This document shows positions 1-8,582 of a DNA stretch of 64,000 bases, one piece after another. The DNA is from Natranaerobius thermophilus JW/NM-WN-LF. Lineage in GTDB: Bacteria; Bacillota; Natranaerobiia; Natranaerobiales; Natranaerobiaceae. Below the pieces are notes generated by a model. That model ran no database searches and had not been told where the DNA came from. It saw only the letters and a list, made by a program, of their open reading frames with translations. The position numbers and the translations under genes were made by a program. Every line of letters starts with the position of its first letter. Positions within the stretch are counted from its first letter, which is position 1. The DNA is taken from positions 1,059,001-1,123,000 of the forward strand of contig NC_010718.1 in assembly GCF_000020005.1 (NCBI RefSeq), written 5' to 3'.

Positions 1-787
1 AAAAGGCCAAGGCACTTTCTCCCAAAGATTCGGGATTATAACCACCTTCCAGTACGGAAAAAATCTTACCTTGACATTGCTCTTTGGCAAATTTTCCCAA
101 CTCTTCACCTATTTCCTGGTACTCTTTAGTATCCAAGCTGCCACCCCAATCATGTATGTGTCGATCAAAGCCTGCAGACACAGCAAGGATATCAGGTGTA
201 TCTTCTGGTATATTATAGAATTTCTTTAAGTATTCTCTTAATTGAGTTACCGGGTGATTTCTAAAGTCCTTATTTCCATTGTTGAGACCAATTAAATCAA
301 TTCCGTTTTCAAGATGATAATAATGAACTTCGGGAGTATCAGCAAAGGAATCAATAGTGCCATCACCTAGATGAAGGTCAAAATCTACGATTACAGCGGA
401 ATTGATTTTTTCTTCTAATATCAACTGTTTTACTGCGATGGCTATATTATTAAAATAACAAAAACCCCAATATGTAGACGGACCTGCATGATGGCCTGGA
501 GGCCTGGCCAGGGAGAAAGCTGCTGTACCAGAATAGGCGAGATCAGCAGCTTTGATGGCTGAACCTGCTGCCAGGCGTGCCATGTGATATATCTGACTTG
601 AGTTTTGAATCTCTTGGACGTGAGAATCAGTATGAATTATTTTGATTTGTTTTTCTGAGGCTAGATAAGGAGTGACTACGGGGTAGTGGTTTGTTAACAA
701 TGCTGCAGCATGATCTAATCTTCCTTTGGATGCCGCTGGATCAAAACTATAGGTTTTGAAAAAATCTTCATGAAATACAATTTTCAT
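1..787 (-). CDS. Histone deacetylase family protein (AcuC/HDAC-like), 3' part outside window
   Basis: The minus-strand frame opens at ATG 787 and runs off the left edge, giving at least 262 residues. Readable arginase/deacetylase-fold motifs are RPPGHHA near residue 100, NNIAIAV, DFDLHLGDGT (Zn-binding Asp/His) and SAGFDRH. In this family a zinc-activated water removes acetyl or similar acyl groups from lysines or small amides; the substrate cannot be read from sequence. It starts 128 bp from the end of typA on the same strand, so co-transcription is possible. No damage is visible in the part seen. Confidence 0.85.
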   Translation of the reverse strand, partial: MKIVFHEDFFKTYSFDPAASKGRLDHAAALLTNHYPVVTPYLASEKQIKIIHTDSHVQEIQNSSQIYHMARLAAGSAIKAADLAYSGTAAFSLARPPGHHAGPSTYWGFCYFNNIAIAVKQLILEEKINSAVIVDFDLHLGDGTIDSFADTPEVHYYHLENGIDLIGLNNGNKDFRNHPVTQLREYLKKFYNIPEDTPDILAVSAGFDRHIHDWGGSLDTKEYQEIGEELGKFAKEQCQGKIFSVLEGGYNPESLGESALAF

Positions 788-818
788 GAATAACACCCCT
801 GTAATTAATTCTTTAAAG

Positions 819-2657
819 CTATTTTCTAAACTGTTTTTTTAATGTTTTCTTTCTTAATCGAATGTTATTTGGAGTTATTTCAACAAGTTCATCCTGATTG
901 ATAAATTCTAGAGCTTCTTCAAGTGATAATAATTTAGGAGGCGCAATTTTTTCAGTATTGTCGGAACCTGCTGCCCTTACATTGGTCAATTGTTTTTGCT
1001 TGCATACATTGATATCTAGATCACCTTCACGATTCCTTTGGCCTACAATCATTCCTTCATAAACTTTAACTCCTGGGGATATGAAAAATTCGCCTCGATC
1101 TTCCATTGCTTGAATACTATAGAAAGTAGCTTCACCGGCTTGATGTGCCACAAGGGCTCCATTCACTCTCGTTGAGAAATCTCCTTTATATGGCTCGTAG
1201 TTAAGGAAATTGTGATAAAATAATCCAGTCCCTCTAGTTAATGTTAAAAATTCTGATCTGAAACCAATTAATCCTCTAGATGGTACTTTGAATTTTAATC
1301 GGGTATTTCCACTGGATAAATTTTTGTATTCTAATAGTTCGCCTTTTCGCTGATTTATTTCTTCAATTACTGTTCCTGAATATTCATCAGGTAAAGTCAC
1401 TACAACTTCTTCAATAGGTTCACATTTCTTTCCATCAATTTCCTTATAAATCACCTGAGGTTTTGATACCTGAAATTCATATCCTTCTCTTCTCAGTTTT
1501 TCAATTACCGTAGAAAGATGGAGTTCACCACGACCTGAAACCTGGAAAAGCTCTGGGTTATCAGTTTCTTCTACTTTTAAACTGATATTAGATTCTTGCT
1601 CTGTAAATAAACGTTCTTTTAACTTTCTTGATGTTAGATATTTACCTTCTTGTCCTGCGAAGGGACTATTATTAATTGAAAAGGTCATGCTAATTGTTGG
1701 TGCTTCAATAGTAGGGCTTGGTAAAGGTTCTGGATAGTTGGGATCAGTAATAGTGGCACCAATATTAATATCATTAAGCCCAGAAATTGCGGCAATGTCT
1801 CCAGCCTCTGCCTTTGGGACTTCAATTTTTTCAAGGTTTTGATATGTGAAAATTTGTCCCGCAGTTTGCTTATCTTTTTTAGGCTCTTGGTCTTCCGTTT
1901 CCTGTTTTTCTAAAATTAAAACTTGATCGTGCTTTGAAATAGTTCCTTGCATGATTTTGCCCACTGCGTATTTTCCAAGATAACTGTCATAATCCGTGCT
2001 GGATACAAGCATTTGGAAAGGAGCATTAGGATCGACTTTTGGGCTTGGTATTACTTCTAAGATGGTATCAAACAATGGTTTTAAGGACCCATTTTCAATA
2101 CTTTGGTTATCTGATTGAAAATCTTCTAGTTGATGGCTGGCAATTCCTTTAAGTGCATCTGTATACAAAATAGGGAATTCCAGTTGATCTTCGTTGGCTT
2201 CTAAGTCAAAAAATAAATCAAGGATTTCATCGGCAACCTCTTGCGGTCTTGCTTGTGGTCTATCAATTTTATTTATGACAACAATGGGGACTAATCCCAT
2301 TGATAAGGCCTTCTCTAAGACAAACTTAGTTTGGGGCATAGGTCCTTCAACAGCATCAACTAATAGTAATCCACCTTCTACCATATTTATTATCCGTTCC
2401 ACTTCTCCACCAAAATCTGCATGACCCGGAGTGTCTACTATGTTGATTTTTGTGTCATTGTATTTGATAGCAGTATTTTTTGAAAGTATTGTAATACCTC
2501 TTTCCCTCTCCTGATCATTTGAATCCATAACCCTTTCTTTTACTTGTTCTTTTTCATGAAAAACTCCACTTTGCTTTAACAAGCTATCTACCAAGGTCGT
2601 TTTTCCATGGTCTACGTGGGCAATTAAAGCTATGTTTCTGATTTTTTGTGTAGTCAT
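819..2657 (-). CDS. typA: Ribosome-associated translational GTPase TypA/BipA
   Basis: The 612-residue protein has the full G-domain set: AHVDHGKTT (G1, about residue 14), RGITI (G2), DTPGHADF (G3) and NKID (G4). EF-G-like domains and the BipA-specific C-terminal domain follow; the length is normal for TypA. The family binds the ribosome as a GTPase and helps 50S assembly and stress adaptation. A strong AAGGAGG-type site precedes ATG 2657. It is transcribed divergently from the GntR/ABC cluster across a 210 bp gap. Confidence 0.95.
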   Translation of the reverse strand: MTTQKIRNIALIAHVDHGKTTLVDSLLKQSGVFHEKEQVKERVMDSNDQERERGITILSKNTAIKYNDTKINIVDTPGHADFGGEVERIINMVEGGLLLVDAVEGPMPQTKFVLEKALSMGLVPIVVINKIDRPQARPQEVADEILDLFFDLEANEDQLEFPILYTDALKGIASHQLEDFQSDNQSIENGSLKPLFDTILEVIPSPKVDPNAPFQMLVSSTDYDSYLGKYAVGKIMQGTISKHDQVLILEKQETEDQEPKKDKQTAGQIFTYQNLEKIEVPKAEAGDIAAISGLNDINIGATITDPNYPEPLPSPTIEAPTISMTFSINNSPFAGQEGKYLTSRKLKERLFTEQESNISLKVEETDNPELFQVSGRGELHLSTVIEKLRREGYEFQVSKPQVIYKEIDGKKCEPIEEVVVTLPDEYSGTVIEEINQRKGELLEYKNLSSGNTRLKFKVPSRGLIGFRSEFLTLTRGTGLFYHNFLNYEPYKGDFSTRVNGALVAHQAGEATFYSIQAMEDRGEFFISPGVKVYEGMIVGQRNREGDLDINVCKQKQLTNVRAAGSDNTEKIAPPKLLSLEEALEFINQDELVEITPNNIRLRKKTLKKQFRK

Positions 2658-2720
2658 TTTGAATTCCTCCTTCTCAACTTTTACAGTATAGCAGATTGTG
2701 GCGATTAATTAAAGCAAGTA

Positions 2721-2749
2721 TTGACTTTTTACACAAATGAGAATATAAT
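2721..2749 (+). promoter_or_regulatory. Sigma-A type promoter for the GntR/ABC operon
   Basis: TTGACT (2721-2726) and TATAAT (2744-2749) are separated by 17 bp, close to a consensus vegetative promoter. The next gene on this strand is the GntR regulator at 2868. The palindrome at 2768-2795 would lie just downstream of the start point. Confidence 0.75.
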
Positions 2750-2767
2750 AATAACCACCAGGTGTAT

Positions 2768-2795
2768 TAGTGTATTAAGACAGTATGTTACACTA
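2768..2795. promoter_or_regulatory. Candidate operator for the GntR/YtrA-type repressor
   Basis: A perfect inverted repeat TAGTGTA ... TACACTA (14 bp between the AGTGTA/TACACT cores) lies between the promoter and the regulator gene. YtrA of Bacillus is known to bind an AGTGTA-spacer-TACACT element, so autorepression is a fair inference; the spacer here appears one base longer than the one I remember. Confidence 0.6.
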
Positions 2796-2867
2796 AAATG
2801 TATATTAGCGCCTTATAAAATGAAATTTCTAATTATTAATTAAAGATTAGATTACGGAGGAACTTAT

Positions 2868-3257
2868 ATGTGGATAAATATTGATCCTCGTGAAGGAACG
2901 CCCATTTTTATACAGATAAAAAGCCAAATTAAAAATGCTATTGCCTCTGGCGCTTTAGAGAAAGGGAAAAAACTCCCATCTGTAAGAAAATTATCCAAAG
3001 ATTTGACAGTTAATCCTAATACTGTATCGAAGGCGTATCAGGAGCTTGAAAACGAAGGTATTATCAAAAAAGAACGAGGCATTGGAATGTTTGTGGCTGA
3101 GACTTCTCAGTATAGTCAAAAGACTGAAGCTAAACAAATTTTTAGTGATAATTTAGAAAAACTATTAGTTGAAGCATATCATTTGAACTTATCCGAGGAA
3201 GAAATCAGATCTTTATTTGAGGAAAAACTATCTAGTTGGAAATCAAAATTTAATTAA
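2868..3257 (+). CDS. GntR-family transcriptional regulator, YtrA subfamily
   Basis: A 129-residue protein with an N-terminal GntR winged helix (residues about 10-75, including the LPSVRKLSKDL and NPNTVSKAYQELE motifs) and only a short C-terminal helical tail. This is the size of YtrA-type repressors, which control their own ABC transporter operon. The start is ATG 2868 after GGAGG. It lies 16 bp before the ABC ATPase gene and behind a good promoter with a palindromic operator, so it is probably the local repressor. Confidence 0.9.
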   Translation: MWINIDPREGTPIFIQIKSQIKNAIASGALEKGKKLPSVRKLSKDLTVNPNTVSKAYQELENEGIIKKERGIGMFVAETSQYSQKTEAKQIFSDNLEKLLVEAYHLNLSEEEIRSLFEEKLSSWKSKFN

Positions 3258-3273
3258 AAGAGGTGGAATTTAA

Positions 3274-4149
3274 ATGAGCGCTATTTGTTTTGAAAATGTT
3301 TCTAAGAAATTTGGTGACTCAAAAATTATCGACGATTTTAATTTAACAATAGAACGTGGCACAGTATTTGGTTTTATCGGACCCAATGGAGCTGGGAAAA
3401 CAACTACCATAAAAATGCTGACAGGGCTTATTAAACCGACGACAGGATCAATAAAAATACTTAACCAAGATATCTCAAATGGATATCAAATTTTAGATCA
3501 CATTGGTTATGTTTCCGAAGAAAGTAATCTTTATAATTACATGACTTTCCAAGGTATTTTAAACTTTGCGAAAGGTTTTTATACTAATTGGGATCCGAGT
3601 CTAGTCGATAAGTATACGGAGTTTTTTCGGCTTCCTTTAAATCAACCTATTAAGGAATTTTCTAAAGGTATGAAAGTAAAAGTTTCTCTCGTTCTAGCAC
3701 TGGCCCATAACCCCAAAATTTTGATATTAGATGAACCAACAAGTGGGCTAGACCCTATTTTTAGAAGGGAATTTTTAAATGTTCTAGTAGAAGAAATGAC
3801 TCAATCAGAGAAAACTATTTTCTTTTCATCTCACATTATTGATGATGTTGAGAGAATTGCTGATCAGATAGGCATAATTAATGATGGGCGGTTGTTGAAA
3901 GTTAGAGATATGGATGAACTTAAAACCAATGAAAAGAAGATTAGAGTTGTTTTTCAAAGAGATATTGAATCAGAATTTTTTGATTTTCCAGGCATAGCAA
4001 AAGTAGAGAAAAGTGATAATGCCTATATTTTAACAGTCTCAGAGAATTTTGAGGAAATTTATCAAAGATGTAAAAGTAAACCTCACTTTACCCTTGATGT
4101 AATTGAACAGAGTCTCGAAGACATTCTAATTAATACTTCTGGGAGGTAA
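3274..4149 (+). CDS. ABC transporter ATP-binding protein (YtrB-like)
   Basis: The 291-residue ATPase has Walker A GPNGAGKTT (about 36-44), a degenerate signature region EFSKGMKVK, Walker B ILILDEPTSGLDP and the H-loop in FFSSHIIDD. It would energise an ABC-2 type exporter or lantibiotic-stress transporter of the YtrBCDEF kind. It sits in an operon with the GntR regulator upstream and a damaged permease 4 bp downstream, so the local transporter may no longer work unless another permease substitutes. Confidence 0.88.
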   Translation: MSAICFENVSKKFGDSKIIDDFNLTIERGTVFGFIGPNGAGKTTTIKMLTGLIKPTTGSIKILNQDISNGYQILDHIGYVSEESNLYNYMTFQGILNFAKGFYTNWDPSLVDKYTEFFRLPLNQPIKEFSKGMKVKVSLVLALAHNPKILILDEPTSGLDPIFRREFLNVLVEEMTQSEKTIFFSSHIIDDVERIADQIGIINDGRLLKVRDMDELKTNEKKIRVVFQRDIESEFFDFPGIAKVEKSDNAYILTVSENFEEIYQRCKSKPHFTLDVIEQSLEDILINTSGR

Positions 4150-4153
4150 ATAT

Positions 4154-4719
4154 ATGATTAAAACTCTTTTGAGAAAAGAAATAATAGAAAATAAATGGAT
4201 TCTGATAATTGGATTACTGTTTTTTACTGTTTCCGCAGCTATAGTGGTGTTTTCTTATAATTTAATGGATGCTTTATCCTTGCCTGAAATAATAGATGCT
4301 TTAGATGATCCACCCCAATTTCTTGTGTCATTTTTGCAAGAATCAGCCGCCTGGATGCAAGATCACACCCTTTATGTCTGGAGTCAATGGCATAGCAATA
4401 ATGTGCTTCAAATCGGATTTATATTAGCCATTATTTTAGGTGCTGTTATGATGGCAAGAGAATTCAATAGGGGTACTATCAGTTTTTTATTAAGTAAACC
4501 TATCAGCCGAGAAATGATTTATATTACAAAAGTTTTGGCAGGTTGCTTAATTATTTTATTATCGATACTGCTTCCAACTATTTTTTTAATTGTACTAAGT
4601 TTGATAATAGGATTAGATATTAATGTATTTAGAATAATTTTGGATTAATTGCCCTTGCTTTACTAAGTCTTGTGATCGGATATTGTGGTATAAATAGTTT
4701 CAAGAATAAAGAATTATAA
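4154..4719 (+). pseudogene. ABC-2 type permease, internally deleted and frameshifted
   Basis: The open frame 4154-4648 encodes 164 residues starting like an ABC-2 permease: a short cytoplasmic start, a membrane segment, a long outside loop, then MMAREFNRGTISFLLSKPISR and two more helices. It stops at 4648. A second frame directly after it reads a typical permease C-terminal helix ending in FKNKEL at 4719. Family members are usually about 250-300 residues, so roughly a third of the middle is missing and the ends are out of frame. Confidence 0.7.
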
Positions 4720-4755
4720 AAATTCGATTGATAAAATCCAAGGAGGGGTTTTGTA

Positions 4756-5058
4756 ATGTTATTGACTACAACTGATTTAAATACCGAGTACGAAGTGTTG
4801 GGGATAGTTAGAGGAAATAGAGTTAAAGCCGTTCATTTAGGAAAAGATATCATAGCTTTTATAAAAAAATTAACTGGAGGGGACATATCGGATTATGAAG
4901 ATCTAATGAAAAAAACAAGAGATAAAGCTGTTGAAGAAATGCTAGAAGAGGCAAATAAAATGGGTGCCAATGCTATAATAGGGATAAAATTTAGTACTTC
5001 ACAAATTTCTTCAGGTGCTTCAGAAATTATGGTTTACGGCACCGCTATCAAGATATAA
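4756..5058 (+). CDS. YbjQ/UPF0145 family heavy-metal-binding-like protein
   Basis: The 100-residue protein has the YbjQ features YEVLGIVRGN near the start, a central ISDYEDLMKKTRDKAVEEM helix and GANAIIGIKF followed by a C-terminal strand with VYGTAIKI. The fold is a small pentameric alpha/beta domain of unknown biochemical role. The start is ATG 4756 after AAGGAGGGG. It follows the broken permease by 37 bp. Confidence 0.9.
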   Translation: MLLTTTDLNTEYEVLGIVRGNRVKAVHLGKDIIAFIKKLTGGDISDYEDLMKKTRDKAVEEMLEEANKMGANAIIGIKFSTSQISSGASEIMVYGTAIKI

Positions 5059-5086
5059 GGAAATATCGGGGAAATATCTGAAAATA

Positions 5087-5281
5087 TTATGTACTAGCTT
5101 CTGGGACCACAAAGTAAGCTATCGCGTAAAAAAGTATTACAGGTAAAATTGCTGTAATTAAAGCTAATAATACAAAGGCCAAGCGAATAACAGTAGAATC
5201 TATATTGAAAAACTCGGCGAAGCCGCCGCAAACACCTGCAATCATTTTGTCGGAATCTGAGCGATATAATTTTTTGCTCAT
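5087..5281 (-). CDS. PspC domain protein (small membrane stress protein)
   Basis: The 64-residue protein has the PspC signature KLYRSDSDKMIAGVCGGFAEFF followed by one long hydrophobic segment that ends in VVPEAS. I start it at ATG 5281 because an AGGAGGC site lies just upstream; an in-frame ATG 18 bp earlier has no such site. PspC-like proteins sit in the inner membrane and take part in envelope-stress signalling. It is divergent from the small lipoprotein gene at 5500. Confidence 0.88.
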   Translation of the reverse strand: MSKKLYRSDSDKMIAGVCGGFAEFFNIDSTVIRLAFVLLALITAILPVILFYAIAYFVVPEAST

Positions 5282-5443
5282 TTTAGGCCTCCTATTCAAT
5301 CAATTACTATATGACAATAGCTAAAACATCAGTAACACATTAATTGATTTGGGATTGTTTAGTAACTTAACTCATTATATCACAAAAATAGTATTTCCAG
5401 TCAAATTAATGTTTACAAAATAGTTAAAAATTGTTGATTTGTA

Positions 5444-5476
5444 TGTTTAATTTATGGATTATAGTATAATTAAACA
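5444..5476. promoter_or_regulatory. Palindrome flanking a -10 box upstream of the small lipoprotein gene
   Basis: Perfect 9-bp arms TGTTTAATT (5444-5452) and AATTAAACA (5468-5476) enclose a TATAAT (5465-5470), giving an operator-like layout over the likely promoter of the lipoprotein gene. The region is shared with the divergent pspC-like gene. Confidence 0.5.
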
Positions 5477-5499
5477 ATCCGAATAAGGAGGTCATTAGC

Positions 5500-5631
5500 A
5501 TGAAAAAAGTTCTGCTTTTAGGCGCAATTTTAGTGTTGTCCACCACAGCTTTAATCGGATGTGGAGATGTTGATGAGCTAGAAAAAGAAGGAGATTTTGA
5601 CGAAGGCCAAGCAATAGTTCAAAAGCTATAA
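5500..5631 (+). CDS. Small lipoprotein, 43 residues
   Basis: ATG 5500 follows AATAAGGAGG with good spacing. The peptide starts MKKVLLLGAILVLSTTALIGC, a clear signal peptide with lipobox LIGC and Cys21, followed by only 22 acidic residues ending in IVQKL. It resembles entericidin-sized lipoproteins in length but I see no sequence match from memory. A strong terminator follows at 5708. Confidence 0.75.
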   Translation: MKKVLLLGAILVLSTTALIGCGDVDELEKEGDFDEGQAIVQKL

Positions 5632-5707
5632 GGGAAGCATTTTGTACCCAGGTTTTAACTAGTAGTATTATAAATAACATAACAATTGATATTTCAATAT
5701 TAGCAAA

Positions 5708-5740
5708 GAAAGCGGGCTTTAAATAGCCCGCTTTCTTTTT
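5708..5740. terminator. Bidirectional intrinsic terminator
   Basis: An 11-bp perfect stem GAAAGCGGGCT / AGCCCGCTTTC is followed by TTTTT. It sits between the lipoprotein gene (+) and the phosphoesterase gene (-). Confidence 0.85.
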
Positions 5741-5750
5741 ATTAATTTGA

Positions 5751-6500
5751 TTATTGTAATATACTTAAATCAATTTTCAAAGGTTTGAAGTCTAAATAGT
5801 CACCAGCAATAAAGTTATAGCTTATATTATTTTTTACTCCTACAAAGGCATTTTCATGATCTTTTCCATGTAAATGTCCGTACAAACAAATCTTGACATT
5901 ATATTTCTCCATAAGTTCTGCAAACTGAGAACAAGGATTGTGTTTATAAAATGGGGGATAATGTAATGTTACTATTAGATTTTCGAATCCCTCATCAATT
6001 GCGGCATTCATAGAAAGTTCCAGTCGATGTAATTCTCTATTAAAGATTTTTTTATTATGTTCCTGTTGTTCACTAAATTGTTCATTATTCTGTTTATAAC
6101 TTTTATCATCAGTTAAAGGAACTTGCCAGCCTCGAGTGCCACAGATAGCGATGCTTTTTTCTCTATCAAAGGGAAAGAAGTTGTTTTGGATTGCTTCTAT
6201 ACTTTCCGGTAAGACTCTTTTGACTTTAGAATAACTTTCCCACCAATAATCATGATTACCTTTAAAAATAATTTTTTTACCGGGAAGTGAATGTATAAAA
6301 TCCAGGTCTAATTTTGCCTCTTCTAATTTCAATGCCCATGAAATATCTCCACCAATGATAACAGTATCCTCATTGCTAACACTATCTTTCCAGAAAGTTT
6401 CTAATTTCTCATGATGGTTTTCCCATGACGGTCCGAAAATATCCATTGGTTTGTCGACTTGGAAGGCTAGATGTAGATCACTGATTGCAAATAATTTCAT
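5751..6500 (-). CDS. Calcineurin-like metallophosphoesterase
   Basis: The 249-residue protein carries the dimetal phosphoesterase motifs in order: SDLHLA (residues 6-11), GGDISW, GNHDYWW, LHYPP and GHLHG. It should hydrolyse phosphomonoesters or diesters in the cytosol; the substrate is unknown. I start it at the ATG at 6500, which has AGGGTGA upstream, rather than the ATG six codons earlier, which has no ribosome site. Confidence 0.88.
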   Translation of the reverse strand: MKLFAISDLHLAFQVDKPMDIFGPSWENHHEKLETFWKDSVSNEDTVIIGGDISWALKLEEAKLDLDFIHSLPGKKIIFKGNHDYWWESYSKVKRVLPESIEAIQNNFFPFDREKSIAICGTRGWQVPLTDDKSYKQNNEQFSEQQEHNKKIFNRELHRLELSMNAAIDEGFENLIVTLHYPPFYKHNPCSQFAELMEKYNVKICLYGHLHGKDHENAFVGVKNNISYNFIAGDYLDFKPLKIDLSILQ

Positions 6501-6799
6501 ATGTATCACCCTGCTCATAATTTTTCACACTTGTCAAAAAACATACATCCGCAAACATAACATCAAACTCATCATCATTACTATTCTTTAGGACTATTAG
6601 AAATCCTGCAAAACTAACAACTTATTTTTAAAACATGGCCATATTACCAATTAATGTTTTTAGCACCAAAATTGATAATAAATAGCTATTCATATAACAG
6701 ATAAAAATAAAAATGATCTAATCTGAATATTATATATATTTGATTTCTCAACGTGCTGTCAAAACGCCTTAATGAAATAATGAAAGGGGTCTAAATAAT

Positions 6800-8461
6800 A
6801 TGGCTGCCAATGATAATAGAAGAAATAGAAATGAGGATCAAGAAATAGATAGAGATAAAATAGAAGAATTATTGTTCAGTAGAAATACAAAGAAATTTGG
6901 TTTTGATTTAAATCCAGTGGTTTCCTTAGGTGCAGGTATAATAATTATAATTTTTTCTGCTTTTGCTTTGATCAATCTTGAAAGAGCTAATATTTTAGTT
7001 AATTCAGTCAATGAAATCATAGTGACAAACTTTGATTGGATTTTTATTCTCTCGAGCAGTTTTTTTATTTTGATTTGCATATATATAGCTTTTTCCAAAT
7101 TAGGTAAAGTCAAAATAGGTGGATTAAATGCCGAGCGAGAATTTAGTAACTTTGCCTGGTATTCCATGCTAATATCAGCAGGGATGGGTATTGGACTGAT
7201 GTTTTGGGCAGTTGGTGAGCCCTTAACTCATTTTGAAGTTTTACCTCCAGTATTTGATAGCCCTTTCGATAAACATACTGCCATGGCCACTACTTTTTTT
7301 CACTGGGGCTTACACCCTTGGGCAGTTTATTCTTTAATAGCTTTAGCTTTAGCCTTTTTCGCTTATAATAAGCATTTGCCATTATCAATTAGATCAGTCT
7401 TTTATCCTTTTTTTAAAGAAAGAGTGTACGGAACCCTAGGTGATGTTATCGATACTTTAGCGGTGCTTTCAACTCTGTTTGGATTAGCTACTTCCTTGGG
7501 TTTAGGGGCTCAACAAATAAACAGTGGTCTTGATTATTTATTTGATATTGGTTTTAGTGTTAACATCCAAGTAGCTTTAATAATTGGAATCACATTATTA
7601 GCTACCATTTCCGTATTATCGGGTATAGATAAAGGAGTAAAGTTTCTGTCAAAAATGAATATTAGATTGGCTGCAATTTTAATGGGAATTATCTTATTAT
7701 TGGGACCTACTGGTTTTATCTTAAGGCTTTTTTCCAATTCTTTGGGCTTATATTTTAATAATATTATTGAATACTCTTTCTTTATTGCAGTAGAAGAAAC
7801 AGGGTGGCAAGCAAATTGGTCGATCTTTTATTTAGCTTGGTGGATATCCTGGTCTCCCTTTGTTGGAATGTTTATTGCAAGAATTTCAAAAGGTAGGACC
7901 ATCAGGGAATTGATCTTAGGAGTAATGATAGTACCGTCACTGTTATCATTTTTATGGTTATCTGTTTTTGGTGGTAGTGCAATTTTTATTAACGAACAAG
8001 TAGGAGGTTTGTATGAAGTAGTTCAGGATGATTTACCTGTAGCCTTGTATGAGTTGGTTAATTTATTAAATTTACCATTATTAGCCGAATTATTTAGAAT
8101 TTTATTGTTTATATTAATAACTTTCTTAGTGGCAGTATATTTCATAACCTCCTCTGATTCGGGGTCACTAGTAGTTAATAAAATTACATCAAGTGGTAAA
8201 CTTAATACTCCGGCAAATCAACGTGCTTTTTGGGCAATTTTAGAGGGTTTGTTAGCAGCAGTTCTGTTATTGATTGGTGGAGAAAAAGCTTTACTTGCTC
8301 TACAGACAGCAGTAATTAGTACTGGACTTCCATTTGCAGTGGTATTAACCGCCATGGCTTTTGCCTTGATTAAGGGAATTGAAGATACTCGTCGAGAACA
8401 AAAACGGAAACGGGAGCGGAGAAAATTTGAAAAACTTTTAAAAGCTCACGACCAAGAATAA
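6800..8461 (+). CDS. BCCT-family betaine/carnitine/choline transporter
   Basis: The 553-residue protein has about twelve membrane helices between a charged N-terminus and a basic C-terminal tail. Typical BCCT stretches are SAGMGIGLMFWAVGEP (about 127-142), FFHWGLHPWAVY and WWISWSPFVGMFIARISKGRTIRE. It should import glycine betaine or a related quaternary amine, most likely with sodium, as an osmoprotectant. AAAGGGG precedes ATG 6800. Its likely biological partners are the carnitine cluster at 26.5-28.9 kb and the OpuAC-type lipoprotein. Confidence 0.93.
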   Translation: MAANDNRRNRNEDQEIDRDKIEELLFSRNTKKFGFDLNPVVSLGAGIIIIIFSAFALINLERANILVNSVNEIIVTNFDWIFILSSSFFILICIYIAFSKLGKVKIGGLNAEREFSNFAWYSMLISAGMGIGLMFWAVGEPLTHFEVLPPVFDSPFDKHTAMATTFFHWGLHPWAVYSLIALALAFFAYNKHLPLSIRSVFYPFFKERVYGTLGDVIDTLAVLSTLFGLATSLGLGAQQINSGLDYLFDIGFSVNIQVALIIGITLLATISVLSGIDKGVKFLSKMNIRLAAILMGIILLLGPTGFILRLFSNSLGLYFNNIIEYSFFIAVEETGWQANWSIFYLAWWISWSPFVGMFIARISKGRTIRELILGVMIVPSLLSFLWLSVFGGSAIFINEQVGGLYEVVQDDLPVALYELVNLLNLPLLAELFRILLFILITFLVAVYFITSSDSGSLVVNKITSSGKLNTPANQRAFWAILEGLLAAVLLLIGGEKALLALQTAVISTGLPFAVVLTAMAFALIKGIEDTRREQKRKRERRKFEKLLKAHDQE

Positions 8462-8497
8462 TATTGCTATTCAAACGGCTAGTCTAGCAATATAAAT

Positions 8498-8535
8498 GAA
8501 CCTCCCAGAGATTCAATAAACTTTCTGGGAGGTTC
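8498..8535. terminator. Stem-loop between the BCCT transporter and iadA
   Basis: A 12-bp perfect stem GAACCTCCCAGA / TCTGGGAGGTTC lies between the convergent genes. A second palindrome ATATTGCTA / TAGCAATAT spans 8461-8493. The T-run after the main stem is poor, so termination strength is uncertain. Confidence 0.6.
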
Positions 8536-8582
8536 TCACTTCTTCTCTTAGTCCACGTGCTTTTGGAGGACTCAGGACTCTA

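Noticed and set aside
2194-2424. Open frame opposite typA.
   Set aside because: It is the complement of a conserved GTPase domain, without a ribosome site.
5495-5680. 61-codon minus-strand frame.
   Set aside because: It lies opposite the small lipoprotein gene, which has a start site, signal peptide and lipobox.
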